Shown piece after piece: positions 1-12,890 of a stretch of DNA of 64,000 bases; the first letter of the stretch is position 1, and every line of letters begins with the position of its first letter. Made by a program: the position numbers and the translations under genes. The stretch is taken from positions 27,378,001 through 27,442,000 of the forward strand of contig OX637394.1 in the NCBI GenBank assembly GCA_951799425.1. Reading direction: 5' to 3'. The notes below the pieces were generated by a model. That model was not told the DNA's origin. It did no database searches and saw nothing but the letters and a program-made list of their open reading frames with translations. Source of the DNA: Ilex aquifolium. Taxonomy: Eukaryota > Streptophyta > Magnoliopsida > Aquifoliales > Aquifoliaceae.

Positions 1-270
1 AATGCCACTAAGATAAAATTAGCAGCCTTTCAACTTGAGAGAAAGGCCCATCTATGGTGGAATTGGGCAAAGGCCGCAAAGAACCTCGAGGCTATGACAT
101 GGGAAGAGTTCCGTGAGGTCTTCATGAACAAGTACTTTCCGTCGGCTGTTTAGCAAGTGAAAGCCTGAGAATTTCTAGACTTGAAACAGGGGACAATGAT
201 GGTGATGGAATATATGGCCAAGTTCACCAAACTAGCCCATTTTACCGGTAACTATGTGGCCACAGACTTG
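1..270 (+). pseudogene. Tekay-like gag fragment
   Basis: Reading the plus strand gives a Ty3/gypsy capsid fragment containing KLAAFQLERKAHLWW, EEFREVFMNKYFP and FLDLKQGTM, which lines up with the gag of element B at about 10510-10771. Two in-frame stops, one after the FPSAV residues and one a few codons later, show that it is dead. Homology ends at about 268, where the minus-strand LTR of element J begins, so J appears to have landed in this gag. Upstream sequence is outside the window. Family assignment is by similarity to element B. Confidence 0.8.
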
Positions 271-271
271 G

Positions 272-1865
272 TGATCTACCACCAGAATAGTGTCGTACAC
301 CCAAGTATAAGTGGTCAAATTGTAATATAATTCTCAGTTTAAGTCCAAGGACGAACCCACAGGGAGCTAAATATTGGAATTCAAAGCGAAAACGATGAAG
401 TTTTTAAAGATACAAAATGTAATGAGAGCTTGTGGTGTGAGCTTAGAGAAATGAAAATAAACATATAATTAAACTACGAAAATGCAATAATTAAAAGGTA
501 CCCTTCAGTTCGGGGATTCCACATGCATTATATTGGTTCAGTTATTGGAAATGCTACCTTACAACAATTAACCCCTATTTTATTAGAAAGTCAACCGGTA
601 GGTATGATGTATATTGAAGCGTATCCAGCAACTGATTAGGTTAGCCGGATGGTATATTTCCATGCAATAATCAAATAATCTGAGTAAACCAGAAGGCAAG
701 CCATTCAGGAGGAATACTACAGTTATTCAACCGGCATGTTGATGATTCACTGATGATGAGATTTCAGTTTATGCATTGAATCAAAAGCATTGGCTATGCC
801 GAGACTTAACCCGTCTATATCCAATCTATTGACTGTTACATAAAGCTCAATCACGTACATCACTATATCATGCATGAAGTACATAATTAGTAAAGATAGT
901 ATGGTATATAGCATTAGGTACCGCTCGATGTTCATAACCATGAGCATATTATAAATGTAACCATCCATCAATAAGGGAGGTATATAACATTAAATCATAG
1001 TTAAAACATTGGCATTTCCATAACTTAAACAATATCGTACATATGTTCACCCTTCACCGAAGGGTATAAGCGGACTACTGACACCTCATTTCTATAGACG
1101 AACAAGATGTGCGATATAGTTCCATTACAAATTAAAAAAAAAAATGCAAAACAATCCTTCCCCTAGGAATAGTTGAAACACTACCACCCTTATTACCGGT
1201 TAGGGCACAAAAGTGGGGGAGGTTCAACCCTCCAAGTAAAAAGGAATAATAGAAATGTAGAAGAAAGAAATTCTCGCTGGAAAGCTGGCTGGAAGTGGTT
1301 TGGTAGGGCTCCGCTTCGCTGTTTCTCTCTCTCCCTCTCTCTCTCTCTTTCTCACTTACTCTCTGGACTTTCTGGTGAAGCTCTGACTCTCTGGACTTCC
1401 CTGCACTCTCTCTGGAGAAGAATGTTGAAAATGAAAAAGGAGCTGGCTATTTCTAGGAGCTGGGAGAGGTGCTTGAGGCGGTTAAGCTTGAATGGACCAA
1501 TCAGAGCATTTTGTTGCAGTAGCTAACCAATGGGAGAAGAAGGAGAAGGTGAGGCGGTTTAGCCACCATCCGGACACCACCACCACCGTCCGAACGGTGC
1601 TAAACCTCTGGACTTTGCATGGCATGCTTAGTTGATGTATTGTGATATTTGTACTTGCCTCCCCTTGCTAATTAAGCTTGCACACTTTGCTCCCTCTAGT
1701 TTTGCGTGATTTCTGTAAAAAAACCCTAAAAAACATCAATTTTAACGCATTAACTCTAATTTACGCACTAACCCTAATTTCACTTATCTTAACTGTTTTA
1801 ACTCATTTCACAAACACATTTAACCTAATAATTTATTTCATTAACGCACTATTTAGGGTTAATCA
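272..1865 (-). repeat. 3' LTR of element J (Athila-like)
   Basis: In minus orientation the LTR starts TGATTAACCCTAAAT at 1865 and ends with GATCA at 272, matching the TGATT...AATCA termini of element A's LTR. The U5-end block that reads 'cacagggag' and 'acccaagtataagtgg' on the plus strand (about 290-345) is shared with A and L. A polypurine tract abuts the LTR start at 1866-1877, so this is a 3' LTR. A CT-rich microsatellite lies at about 1324-1353. Short open frames here have no recognisable product. The 5-bp target duplication cannot be checked because the other end of J is missing. Confidence 0.8.
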
Positions 1866-3543
1866 CACCCCCCAACCAAAACATTACTAGTCCCTACTAA
1901 TAAAAATAAATAACAAAACAAAATCACTTTCGTAGATTTCACGATTGCATTTAACATATGCAACAAACCTTTAAACCCCTGGGTGATCCCTAGTGGACGA
2001 GTTTTATCTCGTGAAAGTTTCTAGTGAAGTTACCTACAAACTTCAAAAGTTAGGATGTAATAATTCATATTTGTCACAGATAAAATTAAATCATCATTCC
2101 TCTGTGTTGCTAGGATACCTCCTTTCCTTAATCACTATAATAGTAACACACATTAGTTGTGACACTATTCCATATATTTTTAAAAAAACTCGTGTGTGTC
2201 CAAGGATTCCTTTATTTCAAAAATCACTTAAGAAACACCACCACCCTTCACTTTGTTGTACAAGACTTAGCCTCGATGTCAATCATTTCCTGGAAATCAC
2301 TCAGCAAAGAACACACTCTCGTTATAGCGACTATCACTCAGAGTTTACATGTGATAGGAATATTATTAACAAGGCAAATAATTTCACAGGTAATACATCA
2401 AAAGAACAGTTATTTTGAATAAAACTGGAATTTGGCAAAATCTCATGAAGGAATATTAACACGGCATCAAACACATTATCAACACTCTCCCTTTTCTGAA
2501 TAGGCGGAGATCATACACATGCATAACTTCTGGAATCAAAAAAGATTTTATTAGGGTTTTGAGTTCAAGAAACGACGTCAAAGGGATTCAAAAAGCTATC
2601 CTTCTTGAGTATTGTGGCACACCTCTTTTCTTATTTTCCAAAATTTCACATACATGGCATTCTCCATTCTTTCATTTTCATTTTCTTTCTCATTTTTTCA
2701 CTTTCTTGGCTATTTTATTTCTTTCTTTCTTTGCCTTTTCTTTTTGCTTTCTTCCACATAATTTTTCTTTCTCATTTTCTTTCTTTAAAAGAGGGTGCAA
2801 GAAAATTAGATAGCAAAGGTAGGTCAAATATATTTTTCTGTGGCTCGGTTATCATATGGATCTGATGAGAACGAAATTATACTTTTAGGCTCAATCACGG
2901 CTAACTAGGGATATAATTTTGTAAAACAAATGGCTAAGACTCAAAATTAAATAAAAAATGGCCTAAGATCATTTTCCAGAAATCATACACCTGCATAATT
3001 CCGAATTAAAAATTTAAGGAAAATGTTAATCATATTATTCAATGAGTGCTAATCAAAACAAAGCTAATGAGATTATTCAAAGAAATAAATCGCTGAATCG
3101 AAAAATTCTTACTTAAGTAAATGTAAAATATCTCTCCAAGGAGGATTGACTCAAAATCTGCAATCGGTTTACATTTCCACTATATGTAAGCTTAATAAAG
3201 GAGTGTAATATTTCAGAAAGTTTTCAAAATAAGGAATTTCTACGTGTTCAAAAGAATGATTTTCTATGAAAATATTAGGATAGTGCACAACTAATATATG
3301 AAAATCCTGCACAATCGGGGTAAGGGTATCCTTGCAAAGCATACGAATAATAACCTAATTGTTAGCGTGAATCACATGAAATACTCATCCTAACTTAACA
3401 AAATTTAACCAAAACATAAACCAACTATATTAATTAAAAACCAAATTCAAACAACATTCAAAACATAAAGACTGAAATAAAGTGCATAATTAAAAAGAAA
3501 GTTCAGGAAAGTAGTAGTAATGTGAAATCTCCAGAGTCTCTAA
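1866..3543 (-). other. Element J 3' noncoding region with PPT and hairpin
   Basis: This stretch lies between the third ORF of J and its 3' LTR. It holds the polypurine tract (1866-1877), a stem-loop at 1997-2012 with arms ACGAG and CTCGT round a six-base loop, the conserved TCATGAGAT block (about 2441-2456) and the conserved block containing GGCCAT and TTGAGCC (about 2888-2987). All of these recur in A, D and G. Pyrimidine-rich tracts fill 2640-2810. I see no credible protein-coding gene in it. Confidence 0.65.
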
Positions 3544-4207
3544 TCATGAAGTAGATAGGCCTCCACTGTGATGTTCTCTGAGTAGTCTCAAAATCTCACT
3601 CTGATTTAGCTCATAGTCAGCCATGCGTTAATCGAGCTGGGTGATGTTAGTACCTAGCTAAGTGATACTGGTCTCCAACCCTAGTAGAATCTGTCGATCG
3701 GACCTATTATCAACCGGTATGTATGGCTGCTCCTCCTGTGGCTGAGGCTCCTCTGGTGGGTGAAAATCTGCACCTCCCTGAAATGGATCTGCATGTGGCG
3801 TGAGTGGTACCTCAGGCTTCTCCTCGGGTTTCCCTCCATGGCTCTTTCGCAATGAAGTCTTGTCCAATGGTGCAAAATGTTCCACCGTTGGCCATAAGGG
3901 ATCCGTGATCACTCCTTTACTCCTGCACAACTCAGATACTAACATAGCCAACAAGAGTGAATTCTTCTTTAATTTCACAATTAACATCGTTTGGTCCATG
4001 ATCAAGGTGGGCAAATCAATCTTATATCCCATTCCAAAAGCATAGAGAAAATAGGCTCTCTCGGTGTATATCTGATTTTCTGGAACTGGGGTAACAAATT
4101 GTTCATAGTTATCAAGTTCATAATCTGATACTTGTCCGTCCAGTCCCCTTGCTTGCTATATTTATTCGGCCTACGCCATACATAGTCTGGATTCCCCGTC
4201 AATTCTA
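3544..4207 (-). pseudogene. Third ORF (env-like position) of element J, truncated
   Basis: Minus-strand frames encode a protein homologous to the third ORF of element A: shared stretches include LTGNP, NKYSKQG, GYKIDLP, PLDKTSLRKSHGG and QEEQPYIPVDNRSDRQ. It is split by a frameshift at about 4030 and has in-frame stops near its C-terminus (about 3657 and 3625). The 5' half is missing: homology stops near 4207, where chromovirus LTR sequence K starts. Function is unknown. The position after pol is where Athila elements carry an env-like ORF, but no membrane segment or signal peptide is visible. Confidence 0.7.
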
Positions 4208-6299
4208 TGAGAAATGTGTTGATTTGGACATGCTATGTGTTTACATAATCTTGTACCTTATGAGTGTTTGATAAAAATGTCTATGATTGATTAAGTGTGT
4301 TATTTGGGATGAAAATGATATAACATGCTTAGTGGAGATTGTGGAATGTGATTATATGTTTTGTGATATAATTGACATTTGAGAGAAATTGGGAATGACT
4401 ATGGAAATTGGATATGTTCATAATATGCTCATAATATGATGAACATAATATTGTAATTGTAATTGTGCATTACATTTGTATATTCACGGGTGGCATCGTA
4501 TCCGTGGGCATTTGACATAAGTGCAGGTCTGTTTGCATGATTTGATCAAACACCATCCTTGGTGGATGATACATGGGCTCATAAAAGTTGGACCTAGGTT
4601 CAACTGAGTCGCACGGGTTGCATTGAAAAACAAAGGTCAGGGTTAGCAAAAAGAGTTAGATTCGCTCTCGGATGCAAGACCCGGTAATTTTGGATACGCA
4701 CTCCCGTTGATATTAAGTCTGTAAAGTGTGTTGGTATACACGGAGCCGTTGGTGGAAGTCCATAGATGTCGTATCGGTGGGGTACCCGTTGGTGGATGTC
4801 CATAAATACCCACCCCCAGAAAGACCCGAGATTTTTTAGAATGGTCATTGGATGTTCAACATCAATGGCGGGGGCTTGGAATGCCCAGATGCATACGCAT
4901 GTCATTACATGTGTTATGGGAGCCGATAGAGGGCTCGGGTTGCATTGCATGTGTGAGTTTCATCTCATGACATGACATATCATTGTAGTATTCATTTATG
5001 AATTGCATATTCTTGAATGAATGTTTGATTGATGAATTGCATGTAAACATTTTATATGCATCTGGGTTGAAAAGTAGCCTCATTAGGAGATATCATATTG
5101 AGCGTAACTCACCCTTTATTGGGACATATTTCAGGTGTTGGACAAGCACCAGTGGACGGCCCTAACTTGGGTCCTTGTTGATGAGGAAGCCAGAATGTGA
5201 CTTTTGACTTACATTTTGTAAATCAATTATGTAATTATTTTGAACTTGTAAATTTGTATAAAAAGGGGACATGCAATGAACTCTTTTGGACAATATTTTG
5301 ATGTAAATAAATATTGTATTAGTTTGGATGAACATGGAATGAGTTTGGATGGCTAATAGTTGAAAATTGAAAAATTTGGAGAAAATTTGGGCTCAGGTAT
5401 CGGTACGTAAGTGATTAAGTACCGGTATTGCGCTATCGGATGACCTAGGGACGGTTACCTAAACCTATAGGCACCAATATCTAGATCTTAGTGGGCTTAA
5501 GTACTGATACCTAGGTATCAGGTACCGGTACCCCGATGGACATTGTGCTCAGGTACCGGTACCTTGATGGACAGTGGACTCAGGTACCGGTACCAAGACA
5601 TATATATACCGGTACCAAGTCACATAGGTACTGGTACCTGACACCTATGTGAAAACCCAATTATGATTAATTGGATATATGTTAACATTAGTGGTTTAAA
5701 CCATGCTAATTTACTTTGATGTATAAATGGCATATCAAGCTTAATTGACTCATTAGCTTGTGATATGAGTATGAAATTGTATGTATGTCAAATGACCATT
5801 TAACACATAATCAGTGTAGTGGAATTGTGTTTATGTTTATAGAATTAATAAACATGTTGCCATGTTGGAAGTAACAAGCATGTTAGTTGTGTAAATTTAT
5901 GTGCCCTCTAGGTGTTTGCTTAAATGCCTAAGTGAATACAAGTGTGTTAGTTGAGTTGACTATCTTATATAACATACATAGAATGATGTTGAAAATATAT
6001 TTATATTGCACTCATCGTATAATTAACATTATAAATGGTATCGAAGGCAATTACACATTGTATTGCATATGCACAAGTTGCACTACATTTGTGGGCATTG
6101 ACATGAGTGTGAGTGTATGCATGAATTTGGTTCAATCACCACTTAGGTGAGTTGATGGGTCGGCTCAGAAAGGTTGGACTTAGGTCCGACTGAGTCATAC
6201 TGGATTTTGCATAAATAAATGTGTCAAAATATAGCAATAAAGGTTATATTCTCTTTCGGGTGCAAGACTCGCACGCCTTTAGATATGCATATTTCAGTG
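4208..6299 (+). repeat. Worn Tekay-like LTR sequence K (left part)
   Basis: Sequence between 4470 and 5210 follows the B LTR at about 8700-9470 in order, with strong divergence: the blocks around 'gttggacctaggt', 'cgcactccgttg', 'gtgagtttcatctcat' and 'ttcaggtg...cacc' all recur. A second, partly overlapping copy of the same region appears at 6050-6299, so at least two LTR pieces are joined. A GTATAAAAAGGGG motif lies near 5258. A palindromic array follows (5420-5650). The second copy resumes at 39340 after the L and B insertions. No gene is visible. Confidence 0.65.
5420..5650. repeat. TACCGGTA palindrome array in LTR K
   Basis: Several copies of the self-complementary core TACCGGTA, often extended to GGTACCGGTACC, are spread over about 230 bp with irregular spacers. 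Degenerate forms such as GGTACTGGTACC occur at the edges. The same core forms arrays in LTR H and in element E. Role is not known. Position late in the LTR matches that in H. Confidence 0.8.
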
Positions 6300-7028
6300 T
6301 GATCTGACCTGATTTAAATCATACACTCAAGTATAAGTGGTCAAATTGTAGTATTTCTCGGTTTAAGTCCATGGTCGAACCCACAGGGAGGTAACTATTG
6401 GTACTCGAAACAGAAAAAAAGTAAAATTGTCGTGTGTGTAGTGTACAATGAAATAACTTGTGGTGTGAGCTTAGAATTATCAAGTAAACACTTAACTAAA
6501 ACATCAGATAACAATGATAAAATGGACTCTTCAGTTCAGGGATCCAATATGAATTATATCGTTTGTTTATGAAAATGCCACCTTACAACAATTAACGTCC
6601 ATTTTACTGGAAAGTTAACTAGTAGGTTTGATGTATAACTGAACCATATCACAACAACTAGTTAGGTTAGCTGGAAGGTCTATGTATCATGCAACAACCA
6701 AATAACCCTAGTAAACCTGAAGGTAAACATTCAAAATGTTTAGTCTAGCTATTCGATCTGTAGGTTGATGATTCAATGAAGACGGAGTTCCGATTTATGC
6801 ATTGAATCAAAAGTATTGGCTATGGCGAGTTTTAACCTCTTTATAACCAATCTCCCGACTGTTACATAAAACCCAACTACGTATATCACCATATCATGCA
6901 TGAAGAACGTAATAATTATAGATATAATGGTATATAGCATTAGACATTGCTCAGTGTTCATAACCATGAGCATAATATCATAATAATCATCCATCAATTA
7001 TGGGAGGTATAAACATTAACGCATAAAT
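6300..7028 (-). repeat. Solo LTR L, part 1 (Athila-like)
   Basis: This is the downstream end of an A/J-type LTR in minus orientation, starting TGATCTGACC and carrying the shared 'caagtataagtggtcaaatt' block at about 6328. It is interrupted at 7028 by element B and resumes at 38551, ending TTAATCA at 39339. There is no internal region on either side, so it is a solo LTR. The flanks CAGTG (6295-6299) and CGGTT (39340-39344) match at three of five bases, consistent with a decayed target duplication. Confidence 0.75.
7024..7028. other. Target-site duplication of element B, left copy
   Basis: TAAAT stands directly before the TGTAAAAC start of the B 5' LTR and is repeated at 38546-38550 directly after the terminal GTCACA of B. 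The pair defines the outer limits of B even though more than 20 kb of other elements lie inside. Confidence 0.9.
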
Positions 7029-9860
7029 TGTAAAACCCGGACAAATTTGAACTTTTTTCTTAAAAAGGGTAAAATGGTAATTTGCCATCCTAATGCATAT
7101 TTAAAATACTCATGTTCTAGACCTCGGATGAGCAAACGAAGTTCACCGTTGAATTCGTATCACGAAAACGAGTCACCCTATCAAATTTCGTCGAATTCCG
7201 AGATAGTCGGATTTTTGCACGTCGTTCAAGGCGACTGCGTGGCGAATGACATTTTAAAGGTCCTCAAAAACATTTTTTATAAAATTTCCTTAAAATTAAG
7301 TTAAAGTTCAAATAAAATTAATTTGAACTAATCCGAGGTATAAGGAATCGTTTCGGGACGAAAAACGGACCCGGAAGTGATAAACGAGCGGGACGATGTG
7401 GACCGCGGAATTAAAACTATAAATAGGGACTTAAAATTGATATTTCAGCACAAATATCTTCCCTATTCAGCACACCACACGTTAGAGAGGAGAGAAAAGA
7501 GAGAAAATGAATTTTCAAGGCTTTCTTCCGTCGATCCGCTAGGCTATGTCGGTCGGAATTGCTTGAACCAAGAATTAAAGTTGGTCTACGCGACAAGGGC
7601 TACTCGTGGGTACCAAAAAAAAATATTTTCACCGAAGATCCAAAAGGGGAGATTTTGGGGAAATCAAGTATTGGTGAGTATTTTTCTTGAGCTCAAACCG
7701 AAAGGAAGAAGAAGAAGTGATACTGTCAATCCTGGACAGTAGGTGAGTTTCTTATTCATTTCATAAGCTACGATTATTTAATAATTCTGAAATTTTGAGG
7801 TTATAATATAGACTGAAAAAGGATTCGTTTGGTTTTGGTTTCAAGTAAAATGGAGATAAATACGATTTTTTGTGATTTTTGAAAGTTAGTCCCAGCCTAT
7901 AGAAACTGATCTGGAAAATCTAGACAGCATGTAGTTTCGTAATTGGTTTTATGAGTTAGAGTTCGTTTATGAATCTTAAACTTTTAGGGTTTGAAATAGA
8001 TTCATAAAGGGTTATTTTGGATTTGGTCTCATGCCAAAAGGATGAAAACTCTATTTTTGGTGAATTTCTAAAGATGATTATGACCTGCTGGAACCTGGAA
8101 ATTCTGTAACTTACACTTAGTTTAGGAGTTACTTGGAACAGGTATTTAGTGTTCAAAAATAGTGATTTTTGGTGAAAGATAATTCCTATGAGTCTATGTT
8201 CATATCCCACATATTTTGTTAGAATTGGATTTTAATAACTAGAGTTAGACTTGTTTTAACTCATGAAGGTTACCTGCAGAATGTTCAAAGATGCTAAACG
8301 CCTACGCTTAGTTGGAAAAGAACCCTACATGTGACATTAAAACTAAACAAGAGAGGAAGTGTTCTTGAGGCTTTCTAAACTCATCTTACACTTCTATTAA
8401 GGTAGGGTTTCTCCTACTTGGGTTTATTTCTTACCTAAGATGTATTATGGTTAAATGGAGATGAGAAATGGATGGAATATATATTCTATCTTGAGGTGGT
8501 TTTGTTTCTTGTACTATGTGGTTACTTGAAATGGTTTGTAGAAATCATTTAGTATGATTTATTGAGCTATGTTGTAATGTGGAATCACATGCTTATGATA
8601 TGATTTATGATTGAAATGTACTTGTTTATATATGCATGTTTTGATAAATATTGACATTGTGACAAATATGATATTTATATGCTTAGGATATAATTTACCA
8701 TGGATGTGTTGGAATTGTTCGTATGTCATTCATAGCATATGGAACATTATGTTGTTGTGCAATGGTGCATCACATTGCATATGCACGGAAACATCTCATC
8801 ACATGGGTGTGTGCATGGTTGTCGTCAATACCATACTTGGTGATTGACGGATGGCTTGAAAAAGTTGGGTCGAAGGCCTAGCTAAGCCGCTTGGTTTCAT
8901 GATAAATTGGGTCGGGGTTAGCAATAAGGGCTAGAATATCCCTCGGGTGAAAGACTCGTTGATAGGATTCGCACTCCGTTGGTGTAAAAGGCCATAAAGT
9001 GTGTCGGTATACGCGGAACCGTGGGTTGAAGTCCTGAAATTCCATGTCGGTTGGGTGCCGTTGGTGTAAGTCCATGAATGCCCACCCCAGGAAAGACTCT
9101 AGTTTTTCAAATGTCAATTGATGTGTAACATAGATGACGGTTCAAAGGCACGTTGGCACTACAATGTGTTATGGGAGTCGGTATGGGCTCGGGATAGCAT
9201 GCATGAGTGAGTTTCATCTCATTACTTGGCATGACATCATGAGATTCTATCTTGAATAATATATTCTTATTTGGAATGGAAGAAGTTGTTTGTGGCATGT
9301 GCACATTGCATACGCATTTTAGGTGGGGAGTAGCCTCTGTAGGAGTTTTTCTACTAAGCGTTGGCTCACCCTATATGGGAAACATTTCAGGTGGGAGAAA
9401 TACACCGGTGGATGGCTCCAATTTGGACCCTCATGTTTGAAGAAAGCCGAATGTGGCTTTATTTTGTGTGAATGTACAACATTTGTGGAAATAATATTTT
9501 GGGCATGTAATCTTTTGCAAATAATTGTAATAGAACTTATATGGACTATTGTTAAACTAACCTTGCATGTTTTGATATAAGTATTGATAAATGGACCCGG
9601 TGCGGTCAAGTTTTACTTATAAATGGACCATGTGTGGTCATTGTGTTATATTGGGCCTCGGATGGGTCATGTTAATTTATACTGCACAGGTTGTGTTTTG
9701 GGTAGAGCTCCCCGTACAAAAGAGACTCTGCCTGAATTTCGTTAAAATTAAGGACCCCGGTAAATGGGGCATGACGGTGTGATATCGGGTTACTCGGTAT
9801 CCACGAGTATTCCGCGGGTTGATGGGTAATCAACGGACCCCCGAACTTTGGGGCGTCACA
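7029..9860 (+). repeat. 5' LTR of element B
   Basis: A 2832-bp LTR with TGT...ACA ends. The same sequence begins again at 14858 after the polypurine tract. It contains a TATA box (7418-7425). Open frames at 7377-7742 and elsewhere recur as homologous frames in the 3' LTR but resemble no protein and are taken as chance. There is no TACCGGTA array in this LTR, unlike those of H and K. Confidence 0.9.
7418..7425 (+). promoter_or_regulatory. TATA box of B 5' LTR
   Basis: CTATAAATAG is the plant TATA consensus and is conserved at 15237-15244 in the 3' LTR. Transcription of the B RNA would start a short way downstream, which makes 7029 to about 7450 the U3 region. Confidence 0.7.
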
Positions 9861-9863
9861 GCT

Positions 9864-9875
9864 TGGTATCAGAGC
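9864..9875 (+). promoter_or_regulatory. Primer binding site, initiator tRNA-Met
   Basis: TGGTATCAGAGC, three bases after the LTR end, is complementary to the 3' end of plant initiator tRNA-Met, the usual primer of Tekay/Del chromoviruses. Confidence 0.9.
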
Positions 9876-10228
9876 CTAGGTTATGCGATTACCTAAGGCC
9901 TGGTGGATATTGGGTTTAGACCATTGCATGCATTACACATCTCATCTTATGTGCTTACATTGTTACATGTTATATGCTATATGCTATGTGAATGATACAC
10001 ATGATAATATACATAGTAACATGTATATGGAATGAAAACATTAGGGTTAGAAAACCCAAAGTATGTTTGGAAAAAGGGATGAACGGTATGGTTCAATGTG
10101 TTAATGTCTACTAGTAGGTGGCACACGCATGACTAGTGAAACAAGGAGGAAAATCTCCAAGTTGAAATACTTGATCCTTAACTTGGAAGATTAAGTAATT
10201 GATCTATTACTATCTTATGTGTGTGTAG
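9876..10228 (+). other. Untranslated leader of element B
   Basis: About 350 bp between the primer site and the gag ATG. I see no gene. In a complete element this region would hold packaging signals; no specific one is recognisable. Confidence 0.6.
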
Positions 10229-11317
10229 ATGGCAACAAGAGGAAGAGGACGCGGTCGAGGCCGAGGCGGTGGGCGGAACGACCCACCACCACCTACTACT
10301 AACCAACAAGCCTTCATAGAGGCTCTTGGTACAGTGGTTGCCACACTCACACAGACGGGTGCAGGTGGGGGCCAAGGAGGCTCCAGTCATCTCCAGAAGT
10401 TCAAGGCACATCAGCCTCCGATCTTCATGGGAGGAGCGAACCCTATGGTAGCTGACCATTGGTTCCGGCAAGTGGATAGGGTTTTGAGGGCTATGGAGAT
10501 CACCTCCGACACCACCAAGATAACTCTAGCTACATTTCAGCTGGAGGGGGAATCCCTGGTGTGGTGGGATTGGGTGAAAGACTCCAAGGGCTTGGAGGCT
10601 ATGACTTGGATTGAGTTCAAGGAACTCTTTATGGGAAATTACTTCCCGGCCGCAGCAAAACATGCAAAGGCCCAGGAATTCCTGGATTTGAGGCAAGGCA
10701 CCATGACGATGATGCAATACGTTGCTAAATTCACCGAATTAGCACGTTTCGCCTATGACTACGTGGCCACAGATACAGCCAAAGTCAGAAAGTTTGAGGA
10801 TGGGCTGAAGTTATCCATCCGGGGTAAGATTGTGGGTCTTCTCCTATAATAAGACTTCGACTTGATGGTCCAGACAGCCATGGCCATTGAGAGAGAAGTG
10901 GATGATGCAAGAAACATCCGGGAGGCGGGTGTGAAGGACAAGAAGAAGGAGGGCCAATCCTCTTCTTCTAGCTCTGGAAAGAGGCAGATGACTTTTCTTC
11001 TGCAAGGGCAACAAGGACAAGGCCATAGCCATCAAGGCCAAGGCCACGGTCGATCCTCCCAAGGTGGGGGAAACCCGGGGACTACATATCAGGCGGGGCA
11101 GAAAACATGTTTCCATTGCCGCCAGCCGGGTCACATGAAGCGGGATTGTCCTCAGCGGCAAGGATCCCAAAGCTACGGATCGTCACAGTCCCAGACTTCG
11201 GTGGGGCAACCACAGACCCAGTATACTCCTCACTACCCTACCATGGGCTGGGGGAGTCAGTATCAGTACCAGGGTGCTGCACAAGGCCCTACCACTTCAC
11301 GTGCGGGGACACCGTAA
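10229..11317 (+). pseudogene. gag of element B (capsid and zinc knuckle)
   Basis: Gag forms the virus-like particle and binds genomic RNA. The frame opens with MATRGRGRGRGRGGGR, an arginine/glycine-rich N-terminus, followed by the Ty3/gypsy capsid core (FQLEGESLVWWDW, YFPAAAKHAKAQEFLDL). A CCHC zinc knuckle of the form CX2CX4HX4C lies at 11108-11149. Two adjacent TAA codons at 10847-10852 interrupt the frame after GKIVGLLL, and the same frame reopens at 10862, so the gene is broken by point changes, not by a large deletion. The frame ends at 11317; pol continues in another frame, which implies a one-base indel near 11310 if gag-pol was one ORF, as is usual in this lineage. Confidence 0.88.
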
Positions 11318-12020
11318 GCTGGGGCGTGTCTACGCCATGATACCACAGACTGAGCCGGCAGATCCGTCGGTGATACAGGGTACATTCCTACTTTCTCGCT
11401 TATGGGCTAGAGTATTGTTTGATTCTGGTGCATCGCATTCATTTATTGCTGCATCTTGTGTGAAAGACTTGGGCTTAGAGGTTGAGACCTTATAAAAGCC
11501 ATTGCACGTGAGTTTTCTCCTAGGTGCTAGGGTGAGGGTTGATCAGATATGTCGGGGGTGTGAGTTAGAGATCTCAGGGATTCTACTCACCGTGGACCTT
11601 CGGGTCATGGACATGTCGGAGTTCGATGTAATCCTTGGGATGGATTGGTTGGCGGCACACCGAGTCGTCATTGATTGTGATCGGAAGCGGGTCACTGCTT
11701 ACACACCAGATGGGGTTTGTTTCATGTTTCAGGGGGATAAACACGATACTTTACCCCAAGCCGTGTACGACTCTAGATGGCACGGGCAGTTGATGGATTG
11801 GCTAGCAAGCCTTACCCTGGAGGCCGAGGCGAGACAGGAGTTTGGTCTACCTCGGGTTGTGTGTGATTATGAGGATGTTTTTTCGGATGAACTACCAGGA
11901 TTACCTCCACATAGGGATGTGGACTTTACTATAGAGTTGCATCCCGGTACATCGCCCATTTCTATGACTCCACATAGGATAGCGCCTGCTGAGTTGCAAG
12001 AACTCAATGTCCAATTGTAG
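11274..12020 (+). pseudogene. Protease region of element B pol
   Basis: An aspartic protease of the retropepsin type, which cleaves the Gag-Pol polyprotein. The active-site motif DSGAS is encoded at about 11421-11435, inside the usual context LFDSGASHSFI. The second half contains FDVILGMDWL, the hydrophobic-hydrophobic-glycine motif of these enzymes, and then the linker to RT (ELPGLPPHRDVDFTIELHPG). An in-frame TAA at 11493-11495 and a TAG at 12018-12020 interrupt the frame. The reading frame differs by one from gag. Confidence 0.85.
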
Positions 12021-12023
12021 GAA

Positions 12024-12890
12024 TTGTTGGACAGGGGGTTCATTAGACCGAGTACCTCACCTTGGGGCGCTCCGGTGTTATTTGCAAAGAAGAAGGACAA
12101 AACCCTTAGACTATGCATAGATTACCGGCAGTTGAATAGGGTTACTATCAAGAATAGGTACCCTTTGCCGAGGATTGATGACTTGTTTGATCAGCTGAGA
12201 GGGGCGTGGGTCTACTCCAAGATAGATCTCCGCACCGGTTACCATCAGTTGAGGGTTAGGGCAGCAGATATCCCTAAGACGACATTCAGAACGCGGTATG
12301 GGCATTTCGAGTTCACAGTGATGCCATTCGGATTGACAAACGCCCCAGCGGCATTCATGGATCTCATGCATAGGGTGTTCCAACCCTACCTTGATCACTT
12401 CCTCGTGGTTTTTGTTGACGACATCTTAATCTACTCCAAGTCTGAGGAGGAGCATGAGGGTTACTTGAGGATTGTTCTCCAGGTCTTGAGAGACCACCAG
12501 TTGTACGCCAAGTTCAGCAAGTGTGAATTTTGGCTGACTGAGGTGAAATTCTTGGGGCATGTAGTGTCGGCTACGGGTGTATCTGTGGACCCGGAGAAGG
12601 TCGAGGCAGTTATGAATTGGGAGAGACCGAAGTCAGTCTTCGAGATACGCAGTTTCTTGGGATTGGCAGGGTATTACCGGCAGTTTATTGAGGATTTCTC
12701 TCGGCTGGCTGCACCTATGACTAGGTTGACTCGGAAAGAGGTCAAGTTCGAGTGGAATGATTCTTGCGAGAAGGCATTCCAGGAGTTAAAGATGAGGCTT
12801 ACTTTAGCTCCTATATTGATAGTCCGGAAAGGGGACAGAGGTACACAGTTTATTGTGATGCCTCGAAGGACGGACTGGGATGTGTCTTGA
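12024..12890 (+). pseudogene. Reverse transcriptase of element B pol
   Basis: The RNA-dependent DNA polymerase that copies the element RNA. It continues in frame after the TAG at 12018. Visible RT motifs are [41 protein letters not shown] cut short here, and the catalytic FVDDILIYS at about 12411-12437. The C-terminal connection ([16 protein letters not shown]) precedes a frameshift near 12820, where a single missing base moves the RNase H into another frame. Downstream residues of this frame (about 12825-12890) are therefore nonsense. Confidence 0.88.

Noticed and set aside
1720-1870. Telomere-like CCCTAAA words
   Set aside because: Isolated words in an AT-rich LTR end, not a tandem array.
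1993-2865. Open frames of 80-141 codons on the plus strand
   Set aside because: They run against the orientation of element J through its conserved noncoding blocks and pyrimidine tracts.
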